Assembly: GCA_036563875.1 (NCBI GenBank)
Contig: DATCLO010000019.1
Coordinates: 1-64,000, forward strand
Direction: 5' to 3'
Source: ZC4RG29 sp036563875
GTDB lineage: Bacteria; Bacteroidota; Bacteroidia; Cytophagales; Cyclobacteriaceae
DNA length: 64,000 nucleotides
Below, one piece after another: positions 17,361-25,911 of the stretch; position 1 is the stretch's first letter, and the number at the start of each line of letters is the position of its first letter. Made by a program: the position numbers and the translations under genes. Below the pieces are notes generated by a model. It saw nothing but the letters and a program-made list of their open reading frames with translations. It had not been told where the DNA came from and did not search any database.

Positions 17361-18629
17361 TCAGCCCCGATTCATTACTTGCAGACGGTGCGCGTCAAGT
17401 TTCAACAGAATGAAGAGCAGAATCGTAAATCCCCACAGCGAGGATCCACCGTAGCTGAAGAAAGGTAGCGGTATACCGATAACAGGGAAGAGCCCGATCG
17501 TCATCCCGATGTTAATTGTGAAGTGGAAGAATAAAATACACGCGACGCAATAACCGTACACCCGCGCGAAACGACTCTTCTGTCGTTCGGCCAGGTACAC
17601 CACGCGGAAGAGCAAGGCCACGAATAAGACGATTACCATCAGGCTGCCAACCCAACCGTGCTCTTCACCAATCGTACAAAATATAAAGTCGGTGCTCTGT
17701 TCCGGTACGAACTTCAGCTTGGTTTGTGTCCCTTTCAAAAATCCTTTTCCCCACATTCCTCCGCTACCGATGGCTACCTTGGACTGATACACGTGATAGC
17801 CGGCGCCCAGCTGGTCGAGGTCAGGGTTCAGTAACACGCGAATGCGCTTTTGCTGGTGTTCCTTAAGAACGTTATTAAAAATGAAGTCCACGCTCTTTAT
17901 GGTGCCTATCAGCATCAGCGCCGTCGCCGTGAGTACCATGATGCGCTTGCGCTTCTTCTTGCCGAGCAGCACCAGCGTTAGCCAAACACAGCCGATGATG
18001 GCAAAGAGGATGTACTCGTTCTCGACAAGAAGCGTAAGGATAAAGATGATAGCAACGCCAATACCAACGAGGATCAGGAACGGCGACATGCCTTCGCGGT
18101 AGAAGACCAGCACGAATGCTGTAAATACTAGCGCAGTTCCCGTATCCTTCTGTAACAGGATCACGGCCATTGGCACACCGATGATGGTGAAAAGCCTGAT
18201 CTGGTTCCTGATCTGATCCATCTTGAACCCGACCGTGCCGATGTACTTTGCCACCGCCAGGGCCGTGGCAAACTTCATGAATTCAGAAGGCTGAAAACCG
18301 AACGAACCGATCCGTAACCACGCCTGGTTTCCGCCGACTTCATGACCGGTGAACACGACGACGATACACAGGAAGAGCATCACCCCGTAGATCACCCAGG
18401 CAAATGTCTCGTAGAACCGCATGTCCATGATGAGGATGAACATGATGATGGCAATCGACGAGGCGATAAAGATGAGTTGCCGCCCGGAGTTAATGGAAGG
18501 GTCGAAGATGAATTGGTTTTCCTCGTATGTTACGGAGAAGATGTTGAGCCATCCCCAGAACACAATGATACCGTACAGCAGTACGGTAATCCAATCCATG
18601 CGGTTCGATATCTTCTCCTCGCGTATCAT
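17361..18629 (-). CDS. rodA: Rod-shape peptidoglycan glycosyltransferase RodA
   Basis: This 422-residue SEDS-family membrane protein has about ten membrane helices and polymerises lipid II glycan strands for cell elongation. Family markers include GNQAWLRIGSFGFQPSEFMK in the first half, QKDTGTALVF, and the C-terminal PVIGIPLPFFSYGGSS. The gene follows PBP2 directly: the PBP2 stop (18630-18632) and the rodA ATG (18629) are adjacent. RodA supplies the polymerase and PBP2 the crosslinking activity of one complex. It is the last gene of the mre-mrd set and converges on the unknown gene at 16326. Confidence 0.96.
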   Translation of the reverse strand: MIREEKISNRMDWITVLLYGIIVFWGWLNIFSVTYEENQFIFDPSINSGRQLIFIASSIAIIMFILIMDMRFYETFAWVIYGVMLFLCIVVVFTGHEVGGNQAWLRIGSFGFQPSEFMKFATALAVAKYIGTVGFKMDQIRNQIRLFTIIGVPMAVILLQKDTGTALVFTAFVLVFYREGMSPFLILVGIGVAIIFILTLLVENEYILFAIIGCVWLTLVLLGKKKRKRIMVLTATALMLIGTIKSVDFIFNNVLKEHQQKRIRVLLNPDLDQLGAGYHVYQSKVAIGSGGMWGKGFLKGTQTKLKFVPEQSTDFIFCTIGEEHGWVGSLMVIVLFVALLFRVVYLAERQKSRFARVYGYCVACILFFHFTINIGMTIGLFPVIGIPLPFFSYGGSSLWGFTILLFILLKLDAHRLQVMNRG

Positions 18630-20453
18630 TTAGTAGAGGAATTGTCCCTTCAGCACGTAATCTTCAATCATCGGTCGCTGCGTTTCACCGATCAGGTATT
18701 TCTCGATCATGAGGCTGGCAATGGAAGCAGCTGCCCTGGCCCCCTGGCCTGCGCTCTCAACGTAAACCGAAACGGCGATCTTGGGATTGTCTTTCGGAGC
18801 AAATGCAATGAATACGGAATGGTCGGGGAGGGGATCATTTTGTACGGTACCGGTCTTGCCGCAGACGGTGATGTCCCGGAGTCTCGCACGGTATTGCCCG
18901 GTCCCTTCTGACACCACGCGCTCCATAGCTTCAACGGCAATCTCAAAATGCTTCGGATCTATGGTTGTGTAATGCTTTTCCTGATAGCGCGGAAGTGGAA
19001 GTCCGGATTTTCCGATCGACTTAACCAGGTGGGGTGTATAGTAGAAGCCCCGGTTGGCGATGATTGCAGCGAAGTTTGCCATCTGCAGCGGCACGACGAG
19101 ATTTTCCCCTTCGCCGATGGCGATGGAATAGATGTTGGAAAACTTCCAGGGCCGTCCACGATATGCCCGATCGTAGTACGCGGGATTCGGCACCATGCCG
19201 CCCTTCTCATTGGGAAGGTCGATGCCCAGCGGACTACCCAGTCCAAAGCTGCGTATGTGCTTATCCCATTCTGCGAGTCCGATGCGCGTATCCTCAAAGG
19301 GATCGTTGGAGACTCCTTTGTTAAGCATGCGGCGCAACACATTGTAGAAATAGGGATTACAGGAGTGCGTGATGGCGCCCCTCAAATCTTCGTTCGTGTG
19401 AGCGCCATGGCATCCGATGATGGCGCGGTTGCAGGGTATGCGGGTTTCTGGCGTGATAACACCTTCCTGGAGTGCCACCATCGACTGCGCGATCTTAAAG
19501 ATTGACCCCGGCCGGTATTGAGCCATGAGAGGCCGGTTGAACAGCGGCTTGTTTGTGTCGTTGCTGATAAGCAGAAAGTTTGAACTGTAGTTCCTACCCG
19601 TTAGCAGTGACGGATCGTAAGAAGGACCCGAAATCATAGCCAGGACTTCGCCGGTTGCAGGTTCGATGGCGATGATACTTCCTGACTTTCCTTTCATCAG
19701 GAATGCACCGTACTCCTGAAGATCCAGATCGATTGTTGTGGTGAGATCCTGACCCGGGATCGAAAGCGTGTCATACCGTCCGTTTTTGTAGGGTCCTTTG
19801 ATGATGCCGTCCTTGTTTCGGAGCAAGTACCTTACGCCGCGAGTCCCGCGAAGGTAGGTTTCGTAATATGCTTCCAGTCCGCTCTGACCGATATAGTCGC
19901 CCTGGCGGTAGAACTTGGTTGAGTCGTTGGCTAGTTGATTCTTCGTAATCTCGCTGACATATCCGACCGCGTTTGCAATTGCATCCGATGCATAAGCTCT
20001 CGTCGTCCGTGCCTGGATGTAAAAGCCTTCGAACTCGTCAATGTGATCCTGGATCTTAGCGAAGTCGCGATTCGAAAGCTGTTTGAGGAACGGCGTGGGT
20101 TGCAACTCCGATGCGCGCTTATTTCGGATGTCGGCGTAAAGTTGAGCAAACTGCTGGCGAAGTTGTTCGGGCGTGATGTCGAACACATAGCAGAAGCGGG
20201 CAGTGTCAAGGTAGTGTACTTCCTTTAGTATGATCAGCAGGTCATACTCAGGACTGTTATACACCATGAGTTTCCCATTGCGATCGGTGATAAGACCTCG
20301 GACGGGATAGAGAATTTCCTTTCGGATGGCGTTGGTTTCAGCAAGGTCGCTGTAGCTGCGATCGATTACCTGGATAACAAACAACTTCAGCAGGAAGACG
20401 ATAGCCACCAGCACGAAAACAACCTGAATGATTTCTTTTCTTCCTTCGTTCAT
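18630..20453 (-). CDS. mrdA: Penicillin-binding protein 2 (peptidoglycan transpeptidase)
   Basis: From ATG 20453 the protein is 607 residues. It has one N-terminal membrane anchor (IIQVVFVLVAIVFLLKLFVIQ), a dimerisation/pedestal domain (PVRGLITDRNGKLMVYN), and a transpeptidase domain with SxxK in PGSIFK, SxN in HSCNPYFYN and KTG in CGKTGTVQN. All catalytic motifs are intact. It crosslinks peptidoglycan during elongation together with RodA. A longer in-frame start at 20546 would run 94 bases into mreD and add an unrelated tail, so the ATG that overlaps the mreD stop by four bases is preferred. Confidence 0.95.
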   Translation of the reverse strand: MNEGRKEIIQVVFVLVAIVFLLKLFVIQVIDRSYSDLAETNAIRKEILYPVRGLITDRNGKLMVYNSPEYDLLIILKEVHYLDTARFCYVFDITPEQLRQQFAQLYADIRNKRASELQPTPFLKQLSNRDFAKIQDHIDEFEGFYIQARTTRAYASDAIANAVGYVSEITKNQLANDSTKFYRQGDYIGQSGLEAYYETYLRGTRGVRYLLRNKDGIIKGPYKNGRYDTLSIPGQDLTTTIDLDLQEYGAFLMKGKSGSIIAIEPATGEVLAMISGPSYDPSLLTGRNYSSNFLLISNDTNKPLFNRPLMAQYRPGSIFKIAQSMVALQEGVITPETRIPCNRAIIGCHGAHTNEDLRGAITHSCNPYFYNVLRRMLNKGVSNDPFEDTRIGLAEWDKHIRSFGLGSPLGIDLPNEKGGMVPNPAYYDRAYRGRPWKFSNIYSIAIGEGENLVVPLQMANFAAIIANRGFYYTPHLVKSIGKSGLPLPRYQEKHYTTIDPKHFEIAVEAMERVVSEGTGQYRARLRDITVCGKTGTVQNDPLPDHSVFIAFAPKDNPKIAVSVYVESAGQGARAAASIASLMIEKYLIGETQRPMIEDYVLKGQFLY

Positions 20454-20965
20454 ACCCGCCTCTTTTGGCCGAACATGAATTGAAAAATGACGATTACAAG
20501 GGTGGTCAGCATCGAGCTCGCCAGGGCTTTCCACAAGGTAGACCAAAAGAGCCGAAAGCCCCCCGCCTCAATAAAAAATAGTACGGCGTGATGCAAAAAT
20601 ACTAAGGGCATCAGGTATATCAAAAACCACTGGACGCCGTTCATCGACAAAACCGGCACTGCGTTGGTGTCATAACCACCTTGTGGCGTGATCAGCTTCA
20701 ACCAGTAATTTCTCAGGTACATGATCAGCACGGAAGCCATCGCGTGCATACCGAGGCTGTCGTAGAAGATGTCTATCGTAAAACCGAGCGTGAATCCAAG
20801 TCCCATAAGTACGAGGGGATTCACTTCGACTGGCAACAGCAGCAGGTAGGCAACGTAGATGAAGCAGAATGCAGTGTGAAACAACACGACATGTTTCATA
20901 ATGACCACCTGCAAGCCGAGGTACAGGAAGAACAAGAGAATATGTCGGATCCCCAGCCTGCTCAT
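20450..20965 (-). CDS. mreD: Rod-shape-determining protein MreD
   Basis: This 171-residue protein has about five membrane helices and sits between mreC and PBP2 with four-base overlaps on both sides. MreD sequences diverge strongly, so the call rests on size, topology and the invariant mreB-mreC-mreD-mrdA-rodA order. The segment GLGFTLGFTIDIFYDSLGMHAMASVL resembles the MreD core, with an Asp pair in a membrane helix. The protein links MreB filaments and MreC to the peptidoglycan synthases in the elongation complex. Confidence 0.9.
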   Translation of the reverse strand: MSRLGIRHILLFFLYLGLQVVIMKHVVLFHTAFCFIYVAYLLLLPVEVNPLVLMGLGFTLGFTIDIFYDSLGMHAMASVLIMYLRNYWLKLITPQGGYDTNAVPVLSMNGVQWFLIYLMPLVFLHHAVLFFIEAGGFRLFWSTLWKALASSMLTTLVIVIFQFMFGQKRRV

Positions 20966-21801
20966 CGTTCTACTTCAAGAAAGGGAGTTTCAAGTGAGTC
21001 CTGCTCAGTCTTCAGGTAGCTCTTTACAACCGTGACATACGACAGTCGTTGAAAGTCTTGTGAGAGTCGTACCTTCAATTCATAAAAAGGATCGGCATCG
21101 TTCAACGCAATGTGATCGATCGTACCGATCATTATGCCTTCAGGAAATACGGCGTTGTATCCCGATGTCACTACCGTGTCTCCAACAACAGGTCGCACGT
21201 GACGGGGGATGTAGTGCAGATTCACGAAAAGGGGATCCTTGCCATCCCATTGCACTGTACCAAAGTGGCCGGTGCGTTTTATCATCGCCGACGTCATCAC
21301 GTCGACGTTAAGCATGGAGATCACCACGCTGTAGTGTTCGGACGTGGCCTTTACTTTTCCTACTGCTCCGGCATTGCCAATGACGGCCATCCCTTCCTCA
21401 ATGCCTGACGAGGATCCTTTGTCTATCGTGATAAAGTTGATAACGCGATCGACCGAGTTGTTCACGACTTTTGCGCTGACAAATTCGAACCGGTTGATGA
21501 TGGTCGTGTCTGCTGCGCCATGTGCTCTTACGGAATACAGCAACTGATTTTGTCGCTCCAGCGCTGTCCGGAGGTCGGCGTTCTCTCTCGCGAGGGCCTC
21601 ATTGGTTTTTCTTAAAGAGAAATATTCGCCTACACCGTGCGAAAAGCCATTAATGGCTGCCACGAGGCTATTGGAAGAATTGAAAAACTGGGCACTTTGG
21701 TAGTGGTTGCTGGAGACGATCAGCCATCCACAGATGACTTCCAGCAAGAGGAACGTGAAGAAGGCACGGTTTTCGTAAAAAAATAGGAATAACCGCTCCA
21801 T
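20962..21801 (-). CDS. mreC: Rod-shape-determining protein MreC
   Basis: This 279-residue bitopic protein has a short cytoplasmic end, a membrane helix at about 12-30, a coiled coil (about 65-90, KTNEALARENADLRTALERQ), and the MreC beta-barrel pair with GAVGKVKATSEHYSVV and GDTVVTSGYNAVFPEGIMIG. These are the usual MreC landmarks. It scaffolds the elongasome by binding PBP2. The gene starts four bases after the mreB stop and overlaps mreD by four bases. Length is normal for Bacteroidota. Confidence 0.95.
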   Translation of the reverse strand: MERLFLFFYENRAFFTFLLLEVICGWLIVSSNHYQSAQFFNSSNSLVAAINGFSHGVGEYFSLRKTNEALARENADLRTALERQNQLLYSVRAHGAADTTIINRFEFVSAKVVNNSVDRVINFITIDKGSSSGIEEGMAVIGNAGAVGKVKATSEHYSVVISMLNVDVMTSAMIKRTGHFGTVQWDGKDPLFVNLHYIPRHVRPVVGDTVVTSGYNAVFPEGIMIGTIDHIALNDADPFYELKVRLSQDFQRLSYVTVVKSYLKTEQDSLETPFLEVER

Positions 21802-21805
21802 GCCA

Positions 21806-22831
21806 TCATGTCATCAGCACAGCTCTGAAATTCTCCAGGTTCTTGAGCGCCATCCCGGTACCGCGAACAACCGCGCGTAGGGGATCATCGGCTACGTGGA
21901 TGGGTAATTTGGTTTTCAGAGCCAGCCGCTTGTCCAACCCGCGCAACAGCGCACCGCCACCGGTAAGGTAAATACCGCGTTCGTAGATGTCAGCCGACAG
22001 TTCGGGGGGTGAGGTTTCAAGCGCCTTCAATACAGCCTCTTCCAGCTTGGAAACAGATTTGTCGAGGGCGAAGGCAACTTCCGAATAGGATATTTTTATG
22101 GTTTTTGGAATTCCTGTCATCAGGTCGCGACCCCGGATTTCATAATCCTCCGGAGCGTCGTCGAGCTCAGTAAGCGCTGAGCCTACCTCGATCTTAACCT
22201 TCTCGGCCGAACGTTCACCGATCAGCAGGTTGTGCTGGCGACGCATGTAGTCGAGGATGTCGCGGTTGAACGTATCGCCTGCCACGCGGATGGACTGGTC
22301 GCAAACAATTCCCGAAAGGGCGATAACCGCAATATCGGTAGTGCCACCCCCGATGTCCACGATCATATTTCCGATAGGCATTTCGATGTCGATCCCGATA
22401 CCCACGGCTGCGGCTATGGGTTCATGGATCATGTATACTTCCTTGGCTCCCGCATGCTCGGCTGAGTCGCGAACGGCGCGCTTTTCCACTTCGGTAATCC
22501 CTGAAGGGATGCAGATGATCATCCGGTGAGACGGGGGGAAGAGGCGCTTACCCGTGTCGATCATTTTGATCAGACCTCGGATCATCATTTCCGCCGCGTG
22601 GAAGTCGGCGATAACCCCCTCCTTTAGGGGTCGTATGGTTTTTATATTTTCGTGAGTTTTTTCATGCATCTGCATGGCTTCCCTCCCGATGGCGAGTACC
22701 TTGTTGGTGGTTTTATCAATCGCAATGATGGAGGGTTCGTCTACTACGATCTTATCCTTGTAGATAATAAGGGTGTTGGCAGTGCCAAGGTCTATGGCAA
22801 TGTCGCTGGTAAAAAAATCAAAAAATCCCAT
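21806..22831 (-). CDS. mreB: Actin-like rod-shape protein MreB
   Basis: This 341-residue actin homologue polymerises at the inner membrane and directs lateral wall synthesis. The nucleotide-binding motifs are clear: DLGTANTLIY (phosphate 1, about 15-25), VDIGGGTTDIAVI (phosphate 2) and YLTGGGALLRGLD (adenosine). The N-terminal MGFFDFFTSDIAIDLGTAN agrees with the ATG at 22831. The 170 bases between the purH stop and this start probably hold the promoter for the mre genes. A near match to TAnnTTTG (TAATTTGG) is present there, but nothing decisive. Confidence 0.97.
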   Translation of the reverse strand: MGFFDFFTSDIAIDLGTANTLIIYKDKIVVDEPSIIAIDKTTNKVLAIGREAMQMHEKTHENIKTIRPLKEGVIADFHAAEMMIRGLIKMIDTGKRLFPPSHRMIICIPSGITEVEKRAVRDSAEHAGAKEVYMIHEPIAAAVGIGIDIEMPIGNMIVDIGGGTTDIAVIALSGIVCDQSIRVAGDTFNRDILDYMRRQHNLLIGERSAEKVKIEVGSALTELDDAPEDYEIRGRDLMTGIPKTIKISYSEVAFALDKSVSKLEEAVLKALETSPPELSADIYERGIYLTGGGALLRGLDKRLALKTKLPIHVADDPLRAVVRGTGMALKNLENFRAVLMT

Positions 22832-23001
22832 GTATTCAGTGTCCGATAAGGTTTTGAAAAATGCCCGCCTGCTTGGGGCTAACGGTTCCGCGCTCGGCTA
22901 AAATTGCACTCAATTTACCAAATTATTGTTTCAGCGATTAAAAATGTAAGTTTTTTGCCCATTTACATGAGCCGCTTCGCTGAACGACTTACTTCGTCTT
23001 T

Positions 23002-24525
23002 TCAATGACGGAAGTGACGGATGCCCGTAAACACCATCGCCATGTCGTGCTCATCGCAAAAGGCAATCGAGTCCTTATCCTTAACCGATCCTCCCGGCTG
23101 AATCACCGCCGTGATGCCGGCCTTCCAAGCCAGCTCAACACAATCGGGAAATGGGAAGAACGCGTCAGAAGCCATTACCGCTCCCTTCAGGTCGAACCCG
23201 AAGGCCCGGGCTTTTTCAATCGCCTGTTTAAGGGCATCGACCCGGGATGTCTGACCCGTCCCGCTGGCCAACATCTGGCCGTCCGTAGCAAGCACAATCG
23301 TGTTCGACTTGGTATGCTTACAGACTTTCGAAGCAAACAATAACGCCTTTACCTCTTCCGAAGTTGGCGCCCTCTTCGTAACGGTCTTCAGGTCTTCAAC
23401 GCTATCGGTCTTCAGGTCGGCGTCCTGTTCAATCACACCACCCAGGAGACTCCGGAATTGCTTTCTGGCTTCGGGATAGCTTTTCAGTCGGAGGAGAATC
23501 CGATTCTTCTTTGCCCGAAGAAGTTCGAGTGCGTCCGCTTCAAAGTCCGGGGCGACAAGGATTTCAAAGAACAACGGGTTCATCTCGTTCGCTGCCGCCA
23601 TGTCAACCGTCTTGTTCGTAACGAGGATGCCGCCAAACGCCGACAGCGTGTCAGCCTCGAACGCTTTCTTGTATGCTTCCTTAACCGTAACGGCCGTTGC
23701 TGCGCCGCAAGCATTGGTATGTTTAACAATTACGAAAGCAGTCTCGTCCTGAAATTCCCGAAGGAGTCCGAGCGCCGCGTCGATGTCAACCAGATTGTTG
23801 TACGAGAGTTCCTTTCCGTTTAACTGTTCGAACAATGCGTCGAGGTCGCCGAAGTACGCAGCCTGTTGATGCGGGTTCTCTCCATAGCGCAGTGGGCGAG
23901 CCGGGCTGTACGACTTCCTGAACACCGCCAGTTGTTCCTTCGTGTTGAAGTAATCGAAGATCGCCGTATCGTATGATGCGGTGACATCGAACGCCATTGC
24001 CGCAAACCTCCTGCGGTCATCAAGCGTCGTGGTGCATTGTTTTTCCCTCAGCAATGCCAGCAGTTCGTCGTATTGGGAGCGTGACGATACGATGAGCACA
24101 TCCTGATAGTTCTTGGCTGCTGCCCTGATGAGCGATATTCCACCGATGTCAATCTTTTCGATCACGTCGGGTTCGGGCTTACCCGCCGCCACTGTTTCGG
24201 TAAATGGATAGAGATCGACGATGACGAGGTCAATAGGGGCCACGTTAAATCGGCTGGCCTCTTCTTCGTGAATTTCGTCTCCGCGACGGAACAAGATTCC
24301 GCCAAAGATCGCAGGGTGAAGCGTCTTGACGCGGCCGCCGAAAATGGAGGGATACCCTGTGAGCGATTCAACCGGGGTGACGGGATGCCCGAGTTCCTCG
24401 ATGAAGGTTTGGGTACCACCCGTGGAAATAAAGGTTGCCCCGTGCCGGGCAAGCTCCTCGATGATGGGCTCGAGTTTCTCTTTGTAAAAAACAGAAACCA
24501 ATACTCGGGAGATTTTTCTGGTCAT
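23002..24525 (-). CDS. purH: Bifunctional AICAR transformylase / IMP cyclohydrolase
   Basis: This 507-residue enzyme carries out the last two steps of de novo IMP synthesis. The N-terminal cyclohydrolase domain (about 1-190) shows GATFISTGGTQTFIEE and GGRVKTLHPAIFGGIL. The AICAR transformylase domain follows, with the signature VKHTNACGAATA and the C-terminal SDAFFPFPDCVELAWKAGI and QPGGSVKDKDSI. Start ATG 24525 lies just before the usual SVFYKEKL segment. It may be transcribed separately from mreB, 170 bases downstream. It diverges from the small gene at 24641. Confidence 0.97.
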   Translation of the reverse strand: MTRKISRVLVSVFYKEKLEPIIEELARHGATFISTGGTQTFIEELGHPVTPVESLTGYPSIFGGRVKTLHPAIFGGILFRRGDEIHEEEASRFNVAPIDLVIVDLYPFTETVAAGKPEPDVIEKIDIGGISLIRAAAKNYQDVLIVSSRSQYDELLALLREKQCTTTLDDRRRFAAMAFDVTASYDTAIFDYFNTKEQLAVFRKSYSPARPLRYGENPHQQAAYFGDLDALFEQLNGKELSYNNLVDIDAALGLLREFQDETAFVIVKHTNACGAATAVTVKEAYKKAFEADTLSAFGGILVTNKTVDMAAANEMNPLFFEILVAPDFEADALELLRAKKNRILLRLKSYPEARKQFRSLLGGVIEQDADLKTDSVEDLKTVTKRAPTSEEVKALLFASKVCKHTKSNTIVLATDGQMLASGTGQTSRVDALKQAIEKARAFGFDLKGAVMASDAFFPFPDCVELAWKAGITAVIQPGGSVKDKDSIAFCDEHDMAMVFTGIRHFRH

Positions 24526-24640
24526 GCTGCGGGAATTGAAAGCGCAAAACTATCAAAAAAATGAGGGAGCGCTCAAGAAGTTGGAAAAAGGTTAGGACCT
24601 GAATTTTTAGAATATTTGGTTTAGGTGCTTAGTTTTGGTT

Positions 24641-25036
24641 ATGCGACTGTTTTTACAGATCAACATTGGTGATTGGCAGGATCAGGGTTACGAGCGTCCG
24701 ATGCTGCATCTCGCCTCGTCCCTCGCTGATGATGTCATCGGCGCGGATGTGGACACCCTCTCCGAGCCACACGTGGTGGATCTCGTGAAGAAGCTCGTCA
24801 GTCAGTCGCAGCATACCTTCCTGCTGGTGTATGCGAAAAAGCCAGACCAGCCCTTAAACAACGTGCTCTCCCTGTTCAGCCACCTGTTCGAGTGCCAGGA
24901 AAAAATCCACCTGGCCGTATTTTCCGGTGAGCATGCCAATGCCGAAAAGCTCCTTCGCACACTCGATGAGAAGTTCATCAAGAATGATGAGGAGGAGTTG
25001 ATCCGGAAGATGGTGAAACAGTTCGCGCGCGGATGA
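24641..25036 (+). CDS. Small conserved protein of unknown function
   Basis: This 131-residue soluble protein has no signal peptide. It has alternating helix and strand character, with RLFLQINIGDW at the start and a block KKPDQPLNNVLSLFSHL in the middle, and no domain that I recognise. An in-frame TTG two codons upstream (24635) is possible, but ATG 24641 is simpler. It is monocistronic on the plus strand, between divergent purH and the convergent omega-amidase gene; its stop codon ends at 25036, one base before the stop of that neighbour. The predicted size and charge pattern do not suggest a toxin or antitoxin. Confidence 0.65.
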   Translation: MRLFLQINIGDWQDQGYERPMLHLASSLADDVIGADVDTLSEPHVVDLVKKLVSQSQHTFLLVYAKKPDQPLNNVLSLFSHLFECQEKIHLAVFSGEHANAEKLLRTLDEKFIKNDEEELIRKMVKQFARG

Positions 25037-25873
25037 TCAACTCAGTCCCTGGAGATAACCCGATGTCTCGTAGGGTTCGAAATCGATAGAAAAGTCGTCA
25101 GCGTCCAGGAAAGCAGGGAACTTGTCCCTGAAGGCTTGAAGGGAATGAGCGTTCAGCACGATGGACTTGCTGGTGTCAATGCTTTCCAGGGTGAATATGG
25201 ATTCTCCTTTGGGACTCACCACCGAAGAGTGGCCGTTGTATTCGATGCGGTTGCCGTCTGTCCCCACTCGATTCACACCGGCTACATAGCAGAGGTTCTC
25301 GATGGCTCTTGCCTTTAATAATGTATCCCATGCCTCGATCCTTGCCGTCGGCCAATTCGCCACGCACACGAGCAGATCGTATGACAAGGTGCGCGAGGTG
25401 TGGTCGTAACGGTTTCTGCACCACACAGGGAACCGGAGATCGTAACACACGATGGGACAAATCCGCCATCCTTTCCATGTGCCAATCAGAAGACTTTCGC
25501 CTGCGCTATAGGTCTTCTGTTCTTCTGCCATCCTGAAGAGGTGACGCTTGTCGTAGGTTCTGAAGTTTCCACCCGGTTCCATCCACAACAATCGGTTGTA
25601 AAAGCGATCGTGCACATTGCAAATGAAACTTCCCAGGATGAGCGCACCCGTCTGATCGGCCATTTGCCGCATCCATCTCGTGGTCCTCATGTTCATCACT
25701 TCAGCCAGACGCGGTGCAGCCATTGTGAAGCCTGTGGTGAACATCTCAGGGAGGATGATCACATCGGTGTTGCCGCCAATGCCCCAGATCTTTTCTTCGA
25801 ACATGGCCAGGTTGGCGCCGATATCTTCCCAATGCAGATCGGATTGTATTATCGTGATGTTGAGGTCCGTCAT
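25037..25873 (-). CDS. Omega-amidase of the Nit2/YafV type (carbon-nitrogen hydrolase)
   Basis: From ATG 25873 the enzyme is 278 residues. It has the nitrilase-superfamily triad Glu43 (LPEMFTTGF), Lys109 (TYDKRHLF) and Cys143 (PIVCYDLRFPVW). The RFP after the nucleophile region and the overall pattern resemble Nit2/YafV omega-amidases, which hydrolyse alpha-ketoglutaramate or alpha-ketosuccinamate to the dicarboxylic acid and ammonia. The gene lies 38 bases after a glutamine-type transaminase that would make such a product, supporting this substrate. A longer in-frame start (25972) would overlap that transaminase by 61 bases and is unlikely. Confidence 0.88.
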   Translation of the reverse strand: MTDLNITIIQSDLHWEDIGANLAMFEEKIWGIGGNTDVIILPEMFTTGFTMAAPRLAEVMNMRTTRWMRQMADQTGALILGSFICNVHDRFYNRLLWMEPGGNFRTYDKRHLFRMAEEQKTYSAGESLLIGTWKGWRICPIVCYDLRFPVWCRNRYDHTSRTLSYDLLVCVANWPTARIEAWDTLLKARAIENLCYVAGVNRVGTDGNRIEYNGHSSVVSPKGESIFTLESIDTSKSIVLNAHSLQAFRDKFPAFLDADDFSIDFEPYETSGYLQGLS

Positions 25874-25911
25874 AAGATTGGGCGCAAATAAAACAAATGA
25901 GTGGGAGAATG

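Noticed and set aside
24641..25036. Toxin-antitoxin component
   Set aside because: The small gene has no partner of suitable size beside it and no toxin or DNA-binding motif.
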